NCBI RefSeq assembly: GCF_000153125.2
Contig: NZ_CM002299.1
Location: 1,244,324 to 1,308,323 of the forward strand
Origin: Congregibacter litoralis KT71
GTDB lineage: Bacteria > Pseudomonadota > Gammaproteobacteria > Pseudomonadales > Halieaceae
Reading direction: 5' to 3'
DNA length: 64,000 bases
Shown here: piece after piece, positions 1-8,771 of the stretch
Layout of the letters: every line of letters begins with the position of its first letter
How positions within the stretch are numbered: position 1 is the first letter of the stretch
The notes under the pieces: model-generated
Seen by the model: only the letters and a program-made list of their open reading frames with translations
What the model was told of the DNA's origin: nothing
The model's database searches: none
Position numbers and translations under genes: made by a program

Positions 1-73
1 ACCGATTTAGCGCGACGCGGAGCAAGGACTGCCCTCGTGCTGTCGGCTATCGAGGGATCCTGAATGACGGGCA

Positions 74-108
74 CAAAAAAGCCGCCTGAGCTCTCGCTGA
101 GGCGGCTT
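74..108 (-). terminator. Rho-independent terminator of sodB
   Basis: Read on the minus strand, the arms AAGCCGCCT (79-87) and AGGCGGCTT (100-108) form a 9-bp stem around a 12-nt loop. A run of six T follows (75-80 in plus coordinates). It lies 15 bp past the sodB stop, so it very likely ends the sodB transcript. Nothing else is recognisable in bases 1-73. Confidence 0.85.
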
Positions 109-123
109 ATCGTTTCGGTCTTT

Positions 124-702
124 TTACGCCATGTTGCCGCTAACAAAGTCCCAGTTAACCAGGTTCCAAAACGCTTCCAGGTACTTGGGTCGCGCATTGC
201 GGTAATCGATGTAGTAGGCGTGCTCCCAGACATCCACGGTGAGCAGCGGCGTGACGTCTTCGGTCACGGGGCAGCCTGCATTGCTGGTGTTGCTGATGGC
301 GACAGAGCCATCGGTGTTTTGTACCAGCCACGTCCAGCCTGAGCCGAAGTTGCCCGCCGCCGCCGCAGAAAACTCTTCTTTGAACTTGTCGAAAGATCCA
401 AAGGCCGCATTGATTGCCTCTGCCAGCTTGCCCGTAGGTTCGCCACCACCGTTGGGGGAGAGGCAGTTCCAGTAAAAAGTGTGGTTCCAGACCTGAGCTG
501 CATTGTTGAACATGCCGCCCTCAGACTGGCGGATGACGTCTTCCAGGCTCGCGGACTCCATTGCGGTGCCGGCCACCATGCCGTTGAGCTTGTCTACGTA
601 GGTTTTGTGGTGCTTGCCGTAGTGATACTCCAGCGTCTCTGCCGAGATATGGGGTTCCAGGGCGTTCTGCTCGTAGGGAAGAGCGGGTAGTTCAAAAGCC
701 AT
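124..702 (-). CDS. sodB: Superoxide dismutase, iron type
   Basis: Cytoplasmic Fe superoxide dismutase of 192 residues, converting superoxide to O2 and H2O2. The metal ligands His27, His74, Asp157 and His161 are all visible in their usual contexts (HYGKHH, WNHTFYW, DVWEHAYY). Gln70 in the AAQVWNHTFYW motif is the signature of the iron rather than manganese enzymes. Length and N-terminus fit the family. A GGAGAC Shine-Dalgarno lies upstream of the ATG. The gene is monocistronic and ends in a clear terminator at 74-108. The 195-bp gap to the divergent gene at 898 should hold its promoter, but I could not assign one. An oxidative-stress enzyme suits an organism making photosensitising pigments, though sodB is general. 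Confidence 0.97.
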   Translation of the reverse strand: MAFELPALPYEQNALEPHISAETLEYHYGKHHKTYVDKLNGMVAGTAMESASLEDVIRQSEGGMFNNAAQVWNHTFYWNCLSPNGGGEPTGKLAEAINAAFGSFDKFKEEFSAAAAGNFGSGWTWLVQNTDGSVAISNTSNAGCPVTEDVTPLLTVDVWEHAYYIDYRNARPKYLEAFWNLVNWDFVSGNMA

Positions 703-897
703 AAAAAAGTCTCCAAGCTCAATTTCGGGTGTATTTGAGACAGCGCGCAGGGCGGGCGGTGGAAACGAGCGCTTCGTTGCTGCCCGGGTCCGCCACTGCG
801 GTTGAGGGGATTATACGGAAAACGGCGCGAGTCCGATGTGTGTGTTCATCCGCCGGTGTATGATAGGGCGTCAGAAACCTCACTGGGGCAGGATCAC

Positions 898-1521
898 ATG
901 GTTGTAGAATTTATTATTCGTTGGTTTCACGTGCTCGCCGGTCTTGTCTGGATTGGCATGCTGTACTACTTCAATTTCGTACAAACGGAGTACTTCAAGG
1001 AAGCGGAGGCCACGGCCAAAGCGGACGCCATGAAGAAGCTGGCGCCCCGCGCCCTTAAATGGTTCCGCTACGGGGCGTTGGTGACGTTTCTTACGGGGCT
1101 GGGGCTTCTGCACTTCGTGAATGCCTTTGCCAATACCGGCGTCAGTGCACTGATTCTCATGGGGGCGTTGGCCGGCACCTTTATGTTCCTCAACGTATGG
1201 CTGGTGATCTGGCCTAAACAGCAGATTGTTCTTGGTATGAAGGAAGGCGATGGGCCCGCAGCGGCAGCAAAGGCCGGCCTGGCATCCCGCACCAATACGC
1301 TTTTTTCCGGACCTATGCTGTTTGGCATGTTGGGTTCCCAGCATCTCTCGCAGATGATTCCCGTAAGCACCACGGGCTTTGCGGCGGCCTGCGGGCTGAT
1401 TGTGCTCCTGCAGCTTAATGCGCTATTCGGACGTATGGGGCCTATGGCCAGTGTGGTGGGAGTCGTGCATCTCAGTATCGCGCTTACGGGTGTTATCTGG
1501 GCGCTCATGGCCTACCTGTAA
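898..1521 (+). CDS. PuuD-type (urate hydroxylase N-terminal-like) integral membrane protein
   Basis: Predicted inner-membrane protein of 207 residues with several hydrophobic segments. Its start, with the motif HVLAGLVWIG followed by YYFNFVQ, resembles the N-terminal membrane domain of PuuD/urate oxidase-like proteins, in which such histidines are thought to bind heme. The C-terminal cytochrome c domain of true PuuD is absent and no CxxCH is present, so urate oxidation is unproven. An upstream in-frame ATG at 802 exists. I chose ATG 898 because a GGGGCAGGA ribosome site precedes it and the membrane segment then starts at once. A strong terminator follows at 1573. Family call moderate, function unknown. 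Confidence 0.7.
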   Translation: MVVEFIIRWFHVLAGLVWIGMLYYFNFVQTEYFKEAEATAKADAMKKLAPRALKWFRYGALVTFLTGLGLLHFVNAFANTGVSALILMGALAGTFMFLNVWLVIWPKQQIVLGMKEGDGPAAAAKAGLASRTNTLFSGPMLFGMLGSQHLSQMIPVSTTGFAAACGLIVLLQLNALFGRMGPMASVVGVVHLSIALTGVIWALMAYL

Positions 1522-1572
1522 GCCCTGGGAGATCACCGTCCGGCGATTTACGCCGGATGTCACTTTCCGGTG

Positions 1573-1604
1573 ACGGGCGCGATATAATCGCGCCCGTTTT
1601 TATT
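1573..1604 (+). terminator. Rho-independent terminator
   Basis: A perfect 11-bp stem, ACGGGCGCGAT / ATCGCGCCCGT with a 3-nt loop, is followed by a T-rich tract. It ends transcription of the membrane protein gene at 898-1521. The loop region also spells TATAAT (1583-1588), but no -35 element sits at the right distance. A second hairpin, TCCGGCG/CGCCGGA, lies just upstream. Confidence 0.9.
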
Positions 1605-1631
1605 TAAAACCGACATTAGAACCCGAGTCCT

Positions 1632-2393
1632 ATGTCCAAAGACGACGACATTTCACCGATACCCTCGATCAGTGCCAGCCGTGAAGGCGGGCCACCCTCG
1701 GCTGCTGTACCGCGACCTCGAGGTGGCTCCCGGTCGACCCCAAAACCCGAGGGTGGAGGCAAGCCTGGCCTGATTTCAGGGATAGTGCTGGTCATTGCCC
1801 TGCTGGTCGCGCTGGCGGCCTGCACCTGGTCATGGCAGTTGCAGGAGCGTCTGACGCAGACGGGTCACGTCCTGGAGCGCTACGAGAAGCGCATTGGCGA
1901 CCTGGAGGATCGTCTCTCAGATACCGATGAGGGGATGAACCAGAACGCGGCGGTGCAGGCGGCCAAAATTCGTGAGCTGGATAGCGAAGTGCGCAAGCTT
2001 TGGGACAACGTCTGGAAGAGCACCAAGGAGCGTCTCGGCAAGCTTGAGGCCGGTGCAAAACGGTCCGATGGCGCCGTCGCTGCAAATACGCAGTCCGTGA
2101 AAGCGACCCAGGCGGATCTGGGCAAAGCCCTTCAGGACATTTCGCGGTTGCAAAAGGTCTCGGGAGATCTTGAGCGCATGGCTGCCAGTGCGCGCTCAAG
2201 CCAGGCGGAGGTAGAGCGCGTTGCCGACGCCCTGAACGCCATCGACCTGGAGCTCGCGAAACTGGGTAAGCGGGTAGGGGGGAACGAGGAGTGGATCAAG
2301 TCCATCAACGCCTTCCGTCAATCCACCAATGCCAGTATTTCTCAGCTTCAATCCCAGTTGCGCGCTATGCAGACACCGGGTGCCGGCGGTTAG
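1632..2393 (+). CDS. Membrane-anchored coiled-coil protein of unknown function
   Basis: Not recognised. The 253-residue protein has three visible parts: a proline/glycine/serine-rich disordered N-terminus (about 1-47), one transmembrane helix (about 48-68, GLISGIVLVIALLVALAA), and a long charged heptad-like region (about 70-240) predicted to form coiled coils. This fits a type II single-pass protein with a periplasmic coiled coil. Its neighbour 28 bp downstream is fumarase; the gap has no terminator, so co-transcription is plausible. HemX-like or division/envelope scaffold proteins share this architecture, but no specific motif supports either. Confidence 0.75.
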   Translation: MSKDDDISPIPSISASREGGPPSAAVPRPRGGSRSTPKPEGGGKPGLISGIVLVIALLVALAACTWSWQLQERLTQTGHVLERYEKRIGDLEDRLSDTDEGMNQNAAVQAAKIRELDSEVRKLWDNVWKSTKERLGKLEAGAKRSDGAVAANTQSVKATQADLGKALQDISRLQKVSGDLERMAASARSSQAEVERVADALNAIDLELAKLGKRVGGNEEWIKSINAFRQSTNASISQLQSQLRAMQTPGAGG

Positions 2394-2421
2394 GCCCCCG
2401 CTTGAGGACAAGGACAGAGCT

Positions 2422-3945
2422 ATGACCGTAATTCGACAGGATGACTTCATCGACAGTGTTGCCGATGCCCTGCAGTTTATTTCGTACTACCACCCGGTGG
2501 ATTTTGTGCAGGCGGTGCACAAAGCCTGGGAGATGGAGCAAAACCCCGCGGCAAAAGATGCCATGGCGCAAATTCTGATTAACTCCCGCATGTGCGCTCA
2601 GGGGCATCGTCCCATTTGCCAGGATACGGGCATCGTCACGGTATTCCTGGAAGTCGGCATGGGCGTTCGCTGGGACGCAAAGCTGTCGGTTAGCGAGATG
2701 ATCAACGAGGGGGTGCGCCGGGCCTACACGCACTCCGACAATGTGCTGCGAGCGTCAATTCTCAGCGATCCCGCGGGCGCCCGTAAAAACACCGGTGACA
2801 ACACCCCGGCGGTGATTCACATGGAGTTGGTGCCCGGAAACACCGTGGATGTGCGGGTGGCCGCCAAGGGCGGGGGCTCGGAAAACAAGGCGAAGCTTGC
2901 CATGCTGAATCCTTCGGACTCCATCGTGGACTGGGTGGTAAAAACCGTACCGACCATGGGCGCGGGGTGGTGCCCTCCGGGGATGCTGGGTATTGGTATT
3001 GGGGGCACCGCGGAAAAAGCCGCCGTGCTTGCCAAAGAGTCGCTGATGGATCCTATCGATATTTTTGACCTCCGGGAGAGGGGGCCTTCAAATCGCGTGG
3101 AGGAACTGCGTCTGGAGATTATGGATGCGGTGAACCGTCTGGGTATCGGTGCCCAGGGCCTGGGCGGACTTACTACGGTTGTGGATGTGAAAATCAAGGA
3201 TTTTCCCACCCACGCTGCCTCTCTGCCTGTGGCCATGATTCCCAACTGTGCTGCGACCCGTCACGCCCATTTCACCCTCGATGGCAGCGGACCCGCTTTG
3301 CAGACGCCGCCGGATCTGAACGACTGGCCGGACATCAGCTGGGAGGCGGGAGACGACGTCCGCCGCGTCAACCTCGATACGGTCACCCGCGAAGAAGTGG
3401 CGACCTGGCAGCCCGGGGACACGCTCTTGCTCTCGGGCAAAATGCTTACGGGGCGCGATGCCGCCCACAAAAAGATGCAGGAGCTGATCAAGAGCGGTGA
3501 GGGCTTGCCCGAGGGTGTAGACCTTAGAGATCGCTTTATCTACTACGTCGGACCCGTTGATCCCGTGCGGGACGAGGTCGTCGGACCCGCGGGACCCACC
3601 ACATCCACGCGGATGGACAAGTTTACGGACTTCATTCTCGAGGAGACCGGATTGCTGGGGATGATTGGCAAGGCCGAAAGAGGCCCTACGGGCATCGATG
3701 CCATACGCAAGCACGAGGCCGTCTACCTCATGGCCGTTGGGGGCGCGGCGTACCTGGTTTCCCGGGCGATCACCTCATCCCGGGTCGTCGCATTCCCGGA
3801 GCTGGGCATGGAAGCAATCTATGAGTTTGAAGTGAAAGACATGCCCGTCAGTGTCGCGGTGGATACCCGAGGCACATCGGTGCATATGTCCGGGCCCTCG
3901 CATTGGCGTGGCGTCATCGAAGAGCAGGCTCTTGAGCTCATCTGA
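2422..3945 (+). CDS. fumA: Fumarate hydratase class I (iron-sulfur)
   Basis: TCA-cycle enzyme interconverting fumarate and malate in the cytoplasm. The 507-residue protein has the one-polypeptide architecture of class I fumarases, an alpha-type N-terminal half and a beta-type C-terminal half. These use an oxygen-sensitive [4Fe-4S] cluster. Candidate cluster cysteines lie at C58 and C66 (MCAQGHRPICQDTG), with further cysteines downstream. An ATG further upstream (2329) would extend the frame, but it lies inside the previous gene. ATG 2422 is preceded by AAGGACAG and begins the conserved region. The end overlaps the start of exonuclease I, suggesting translational coupling. The fumA/fumB symbol is by family only. 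Confidence 0.95.
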   Translation: MTVIRQDDFIDSVADALQFISYYHPVDFVQAVHKAWEMEQNPAAKDAMAQILINSRMCAQGHRPICQDTGIVTVFLEVGMGVRWDAKLSVSEMINEGVRRAYTHSDNVLRASILSDPAGARKNTGDNTPAVIHMELVPGNTVDVRVAAKGGGSENKAKLAMLNPSDSIVDWVVKTVPTMGAGWCPPGMLGIGIGGTAEKAAVLAKESLMDPIDIFDLRERGPSNRVEELRLEIMDAVNRLGIGAQGLGGLTTVVDVKIKDFPTHAASLPVAMIPNCAATRHAHFTLDGSGPALQTPPDLNDWPDISWEAGDDVRRVNLDTVTREEVATWQPGDTLLLSGKMLTGRDAAHKKMQELIKSGEGLPEGVDLRDRFIYYVGPVDPVRDEVVGPAGPTTSTRMDKFTDFILEETGLLGMIGKAERGPTGIDAIRKHEAVYLMAVGGAAYLVSRAITSSRVVAFPELGMEAIYEFEVKDMPVSVAVDTRGTSVHMSGPSHWRGVIEEQALELI

Positions 3946-5380
3946 GACGTTTTACTGGCACGATTATGAAACCTTTGGCGTAGATCCCGCTTACGATCGC
4001 CCATCGCAGTTCGCGGGTCTGCGTACGGATCTGGATCTGAATCTCATCGGTGAACCCCTGGTGATCTACGCGCAGCCGCCGAGGGACTATGTGCCTCACC
4101 CTGACGCCTGCCTCATCACCGGCATTACGCCGCAAACAGCCCTGGCCGAGGGCGTCGTTGAGGCGCAGTTCATGAGCACCATCCTCGACGAGTTCATGAA
4201 GCCGGGCACCTGTGCCGTGGGCTATAACTCCCTGCGCTTTGATGACACGGTAACGCGCGCCACGCTCTATCGAAACCTTCGTGACCCCTATGCGCGGGAG
4301 TACGGCGATGGTCGATCGCGATGGGATCTTATCGATGTGGTGCGCACCGCTTATGCCTTGCGCCCCGAGGGCCTGAACTGGCCGACAAGAGACGATGGCC
4401 TGCCGAGCTTTCGCCTCGAGGATCTGTGCAAGGCCAATGGGCTTGAGCAGGGGCAGGCCCACGATGCCCTGGTCGATGTAAAGGCGACGATTGCTCTGGC
4501 TCGCGCCATCAAAGATAAACAGCCACGTTTGTTTGACTGGTTGTTCCGGCAGCGCTTCAAGCAGGCGGTAAAGCCACTGCTGGACCCCATGGCGCAACCG
4601 GTGCTGCACGTATCCGGTATGTTTGGCGCACGGCGGGCTAACCTGGGCCTGATCCTTCCTCTGGCGGTGCACTATCAGAACCGCAACGAAGTCATCTGCG
4701 CGGATCTCAGCGTTGATGCGGCGCTGATCATCGATTTGCCCGCGGAGGAGTTGCATCGACGGCTATACACGTCCAACGCCGATTTAGGTGAAGGCGAAGT
4801 GCGACCCGGAATCAAGTCCGTGCATATCAATCGATGCCCCGTGCTGTTACCCGAAAAAATGGCGGACGCCGCGGTCGCAGAGCGGTCGGGGCTTGATCTT
4901 GCTGTCTGTCATGGGAACCTCCAGCGATTGCGGGCCTATGATGAGCGCATGCCCGGGGCGCTCCGGGACAAGCTGCGAGCCGTGTCAGAGTTATCAGGAA
5001 GAGAGCCCGAGACCGATCCGGACCGCATGCTGTACAGCGGCGGGTTCATTCCGAAGGAAGACCGGCGGACCCTGGACCGCGTCCTTGCTCTGACTCCGGA
5101 AGATCTTGCCACCACCACCGTTGCCTTCGAGGATACCCGGCTTGAGGAAATGCTTTTTCGCTACCGCGCCCGCAATTATCCCGAGACGCTGAATGATGAA
5201 GAGCGGGCCCGCTGGGAGGAATACCGCTTTGCCCGTATCAGTGAAGGTGACGGCCGTAGTCTGAATCTCGAGGACCTTAACGGGATTATCGAAGAGCGCC
5301 TGATCGCGGCTCAGATTACCGATCGCGACCGACATGTTCTTGAAGAATTACAACGTTGGGGCGACAGCCTGCTCGCTTGA
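3932..5380 (+). CDS. sbcB: Exodeoxyribonuclease I
   Basis: 3'-5' single-strand DNA exonuclease of recombination and mismatch repair, DEDD (DnaQ-like) fold. Seen in order: exonuclease motif I (FYWHDYETFG), motif II with GYNSLRFDD, motif III (HDALVDV), then the ExoI SH3-like and C-terminal domains (VHINRCPVLLPEKM, LFRYRARNYPETL). An ATG at 3851 lies deep inside fumarase. The conserved N-terminus instead matches TTG at 3932, 14 bases before the fumarase stop ends, with AGCAGG upstream. That gives 482 residues, the family length. The TTG start and the overlap imply coupled, probably low-level translation. Confidence 0.93.
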   Translation: MSSSETFYWHDYETFGVDPAYDRPSQFAGLRTDLDLNLIGEPLVIYAQPPRDYVPHPDACLITGITPQTALAEGVVEAQFMSTILDEFMKPGTCAVGYNSLRFDDTVTRATLYRNLRDPYAREYGDGRSRWDLIDVVRTAYALRPEGLNWPTRDDGLPSFRLEDLCKANGLEQGQAHDALVDVKATIALARAIKDKQPRLFDWLFRQRFKQAVKPLLDPMAQPVLHVSGMFGARRANLGLILPLAVHYQNRNEVICADLSVDAALIIDLPAEELHRRLYTSNADLGEGEVRPGIKSVHINRCPVLLPEKMADAAVAERSGLDLAVCHGNLQRLRAYDERMPGALRDKLRAVSELSGREPETDPDRMLYSGGFIPKEDRRTLDRVLALTPEDLATTTVAFEDTRLEEMLFRYRARNYPETLNDEERARWEEYRFARISEGDGRSLNLEDLNGIIEERLIAAQITDRDRHVLEELQRWGDSLLA

Positions 5381-5404
5381 GCGACCATCGCTATCCCGGA
5401 CCCG

Positions 5405-5410
5405 TATAAT
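5405..5410 (+). promoter_or_regulatory. Probable -10 element for pyrB
   Basis: A consensus TATAAT lies 33 bases before the pyrB ATG in the short gap after sbcB. No good -35 hexamer stands 16-18 bp upstream (the nearest, TTGAGC at 5377, is 22 bp away). The call rests on the -10 and position only. Confidence 0.5.
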
Positions 5411-5442
5411 GGGTGCCATTGATATTATGCAGGCGGAGTCCT

Positions 5443-6459
5443 ATGCAATTCGCGGGTAGCCATATCCTTTCCGTAGGACAGTTCGAGCGGTCGGACGTGG
5501 AGGCTGTTTTTGAGGTGGCCGATGCCATGCAGCCCTATGCCCGACGCCGCAAAGTGACCCGTGTTCTCGAAGGCGCGATCCTCGGTTCGATGTTTTTTGA
5601 ACCCAGCACACGGACGCGGGTGAGCTTTGGCAGCGCTTTTAATCTCCTGGGCGGAGAGGTTCGGGAGACAACGGGGATCGAGAACTCCGCTATTGCCAAG
5701 GGTGAATCCCTGTATGACACGGCGCGGGTACTATCGGGCTACTCCGATGTGGTCGCCATGCGTCACCCCGAGGTCGGGTCCGTAGCGGAATTTGCGGCGG
5801 CCAGTCGCGTGCCGGTGATCAATGGTGGCGACGGCAGTAACGAGCATCCTACGCAGGCTTTACTTGATCTCTATACGATCCGCAGCGAGCTGTCTGCTCA
5901 GGGCCGGGGAATTGATGCTCTGCGTATCGCCATGGTGGGTGACCTGCGTTTTGGCCGTACGGTGCACAGTCTGTGTAAGCTCCTCTGCCTCTTTGACGGC
6001 GTGAGCGTAACCCTGGTATCCCCTGACGAGTTGCGGATGCCCGCTGAAATCGTGGAAGCCCTGCGTGAGGCAGGGCACTCGGTGCTGGAAAGCGATGCCA
6101 TGGAAGAGGGGATAACCCACGTTGATATCGTATACAGCACGCGCCTGCAGGAGGAGCGTTTCGCGTCGCCGGAGGAAGCAAACCTGTACCGGGGCCGTTT
6201 TCGCCTGAACCAGCAGATTTACACCCGGCACTGTGATCCGAATACGGTGATTATGCATCCCCTGCCTCGGGATTCACGGGAGGCTGCCCGGGAACTTGAT
6301 GACGACCTCAACGAAAACCCCAACCTGGCCATTTTCAGGCAAACGGACAACGGTGTGCTGGTGCGTATGGCGCTGTTTGCCATGGTCCTGGACGTGGTGG
6401 GGCAGGTCGACAAACATGCCCGGGATGTGGCCTGGTACACCGGTGGCCGGTTCACGTGA
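5443..6459 (+). CDS. pyrB: Aspartate carbamoyltransferase catalytic subunit
   Basis: Condenses carbamoyl phosphate with aspartate, the committed step of pyrimidine synthesis. The 338-residue protein shows the carbamoyl-phosphate loop FEPSTRTRVSF, the HPTQALLDLYTI segment and the aspartate-binding MHPLPRDSRE motif. No regulatory subunit (pyrI) follows. The length exceeds that of E. coli PyrB and resembles the longer unregulated gammaproteobacterial forms. ATG 5443 has GGCGGAG upstream; an earlier in-frame start at 5413 is less likely. The stop overlaps the GTG of the Nudix gene (GTGA), forming a pyrB-nudF-murJ operon. Confidence 0.96.
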   Translation: MQFAGSHILSVGQFERSDVEAVFEVADAMQPYARRRKVTRVLEGAILGSMFFEPSTRTRVSFGSAFNLLGGEVRETTGIENSAIAKGESLYDTARVLSGYSDVVAMRHPEVGSVAEFAAASRVPVINGGDGSNEHPTQALLDLYTIRSELSAQGRGIDALRIAMVGDLRFGRTVHSLCKLLCLFDGVSVTLVSPDELRMPAEIVEALREAGHSVLESDAMEEGITHVDIVYSTRLQEERFASPEEANLYRGRFRLNQQIYTRHCDPNTVIMHPLPRDSREAARELDDDLNENPNLAIFRQTDNGVLVRMALFAMVLDVVGQVDKHARDVAWYTGGRFT

Positions 6460-7094
6460 GTTTTTCTCTGCGCTTCGGTCGCGCGGATGTGCGAACGCTC
6501 ACAGACCAGCGGGTATTCGACGGCTATTTCGCGGTGCAGAAAATCACCGTTGAGCACCGGAGCTTCAGTGGTGGCTGGTGCGAGCCGGTCACGCGGGAGG
6601 TGTTCGAGCGCGGAGATGCCGTGGGCGTCCTGCCCTATGATCCCGACACGGACTCCCTGATTCTCATAGAGCAGTTTCGCGCGGGCAGTCTGCGCGATGC
6701 GCAGAGCCCATGGATGCTGGAGCTTATTGCCGGCATCGTCGATCCCGGCGAAAGCGATGAGTCCGTCGCCCGTCGAGAGGGCAGGGAAGAAGCCGGTTGT
6801 GAGTTCGGCGATCTGGTGCCCATAGCTTCTTATTATCCCAGCGCCGGTGCCTGCAGCGAGCATGTGCGGCTTTTTTGCGGGCGGGTGCTTGATGCGGCCG
6901 TGGGACAGGTGCGTGGTTTGGCGCTCGAAGGGGAGGATATTCTGGTGCACCGGGTTTCCCGGCGTGACGCCCTGGCATTACTCGCCGAAGATCGGATCAA
7001 TAACGGACACACGCTGGTGGCCCTGCAATGGTTCGCTCTCCATGGCGAGCGCCTTAAGCAGACCTGGAATAGCGACGCCACGCCGACCCCATGA
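6456..7094 (+). CDS. nudF: ADP-ribose pyrophosphatase (Nudix hydrolase)
   Basis: Nudix family enzyme of 212 residues, most like NudF, which hydrolyses ADP-ribose to AMP and ribose 5-phosphate. The Nudix box G-x5-E-x7-REUxEExGU is intact: GIVDPGESDESVARREGREE, followed by AGCEF. The upstream insert and the C-terminal region (SYYPSAGACSEHVRLFCG) also fit the ADP-ribose pyrophosphatase subgroup. It starts with GTG inside the pyrB stop and ends inside the murJ start (ATGA), so all three are tightly coupled. Substrate preference is inferred from subfamily resemblance. Confidence 0.92.
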   Translation: MSFSLRFGRADVRTLTDQRVFDGYFAVQKITVEHRSFSGGWCEPVTREVFERGDAVGVLPYDPDTDSLILIEQFRAGSLRDAQSPWMLELIAGIVDPGESDESVARREGREEAGCEFGDLVPIASYYPSAGACSEHVRLFCGRVLDAAVGQVRGLALEGEDILVHRVSRRDALALLAEDRINNGHTLVALQWFALHGERLKQTWNSDATPTP

Positions 7095-8713
7095 ACCCGG
7101 ACGTGACTGCCAAGAGCCCTCCCGGTTTACTGCGCTCCAGCGCGGTCGTGGGTACCATGACTATGTTGTCGAGGGTGCTGGGACTTGCGAGAGATGTCAT
7201 CCTCGCCGCGGTTATCGGTGCCAGCGCGAACGCCGACGCGTTTTTCATCGCCTTTAAAATCCCCAATTTTCTCCGGCGCTTGTTTGCCGAAGGGGCCTTT
7301 GCCCAGGCTTTTGTACCCGTGCTTGCAGAGTGCCGTGAGAACGGCGGCCAGGCGGCGGTAAGAGCTCTGGTCGACCGGGTGGCAGGGGTCCTTGGCGGCG
7401 TGCTGTTTGTGCTGACGACGCTCACTCTTCTCGCGGCGCCGTTGGTCGCCGGCGTGTTTGCCCCCGGGTACATCGCACAGCCGCAAAAATTTGCCCTCAC
7501 CGCGGACTTGATTCGAATCGCTTTCCCGTACCTCATGCTGATCTCTCTGACGGGGATGTGTGGCGCGATTCTCAATAGCTATGGTCGCTTTGCGGTGCCG
7601 GCTTTTACGCCGGTGCTGTTGAACCTCTCCCTGATAGGGGCCGCGTTGCTGGCGGCGCCTCACTTCTCCGAGCCGGCCTTTGCCCTGGCCTGGGGGGTGT
7701 TGTTTGCGGGGCTCATACAATTGCTGTTCCAGCTGCCTTTTCTCTATCGGCTGGACCTGGTGCCCAGGCCGCGCTGGGAGCCCCGCCACCCGGGGGTCCG
7801 GCAGGTGATGACGCTGATGATTCCGGCGCTTTTCGGGGTGTCCGTCAGTCAGCTGAACCTGCTGTTTGATACGGTGCTGGCTTCCTTTTTACCCACAGGC
7901 AGTGTCTCCTGGCTTTACTACTCAGACCGCCTCACGGAGCTGCCCCTCGGTGTTTTTGCGATTGCGGTGGCGACGGTCATTATGCCCACGCTCTCAGCGC
8001 AAAAATCTGCCGCGAGGGAAGACGACTACGCCCGAACCCTGGACTGGGCGGTGCGCTCGGTGCTGCTGGTGGGTGTTCCTGCGTCCCTGGCGCTTCTTAT
8101 ACTGGCGGAGCCTATTCTCATCAGCCTGTTCCACTACGGAGCCCTGAGTGAGCGCGATATAGCTATGTCGGCGTTAAGTCTCCGCGCCTATAGTCTGGGA
8201 CTGTGCGCCTTTATGCTGATCAAAGTACTGGCGCCCGGGTTCTATGCCCGTCAGGACATGGTGACGCCCGTGCGCATCGGCATTCGCGCCATGGTCGCCA
8301 ACATGGTGATGAATCTCGTCTTTGTCGTGCCCCTGATGTTTTATTGTGGTATCGGTCATGTGGGTCTTGCCCTCGCCACCAGTCTCAGCGCGTTTCTCAA
8401 TGCCGGTCTTCTGTGGCGGGGCCTGCGACGTGAGGGTGTTTATCGCTTTGATCCGCAGTGGCGTCGATACCTCTTCCGGCTCTTTTTTGCCTGTGTAGGC
8501 ATGGTTCTGGTCCTGATTTACGTGACGCCCCATGAGACATTGTGGCTGGACTGGACCTGGATGCAGCGAGGGCTGCGTATCCTGGGGGTCTGCGGCGTGG
8601 GCGCCCTGTCGTATCTGTTGCTTCTCTGGCTGGCAGGCATGCGTCCGGCGGACGTAAGGGCGCCCTCGTTTTCGACCCTTAAATCAGACGGGGATCGCGG
8701 CGGCTCTGCATAG
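7091..8713 (+). CDS. murJ: Lipid II flippase MurJ
   Basis: Integral inner-membrane protein of the MOP superfamily that moves lipid II across the membrane for peptidoglycan synthesis. It has 540 residues with around 14 hydrophobic segments. The N-terminal MurJ signature is plain: SRVLGLARDVILAAVIGAS, then NADAFFIAFKIPNFLRRLF with GAFAQAFVPVL. The start overlaps nudF by four bases. It is the last gene of its operon; a TATACT element at 8734-8739 after it probably begins the ribF transcript. Confidence 0.96.
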   Translation: MNPDVTAKSPPGLLRSSAVVGTMTMLSRVLGLARDVILAAVIGASANADAFFIAFKIPNFLRRLFAEGAFAQAFVPVLAECRENGGQAAVRALVDRVAGVLGGVLFVLTTLTLLAAPLVAGVFAPGYIAQPQKFALTADLIRIAFPYLMLISLTGMCGAILNSYGRFAVPAFTPVLLNLSLIGAALLAAPHFSEPAFALAWGVLFAGLIQLLFQLPFLYRLDLVPRPRWEPRHPGVRQVMTLMIPALFGVSVSQLNLLFDTVLASFLPTGSVSWLYYSDRLTELPLGVFAIAVATVIMPTLSAQKSAAREDDYARTLDWAVRSVLLVGVPASLALLILAEPILISLFHYGALSERDIAMSALSLRAYSLGLCAFMLIKVLAPGFYARQDMVTPVRIGIRAMVANMVMNLVFVVPLMFYCGIGHVGLALATSLSAFLNAGLLWRGLRREGVYRFDPQWRRYLFRLFFACVGMVLVLIYVTPHETLWLDWTWMQRGLRILGVCGVGALSYLLLLWLAGMRPADVRAPSFSTLKSDGDRGGSA

Positions 8714-8771
8714 GCTGTCCGGCCGTTCTTCGATATACTGCGCTGTCTTTTTTTTAAGCCTTAGTGACGCC

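Noticed and set aside
1583..1588. TATAAT as a promoter for the coiled-coil gene
   Set aside because: It lies in the stem and loop of a strong terminator and has no -35 at 16-18 bp.
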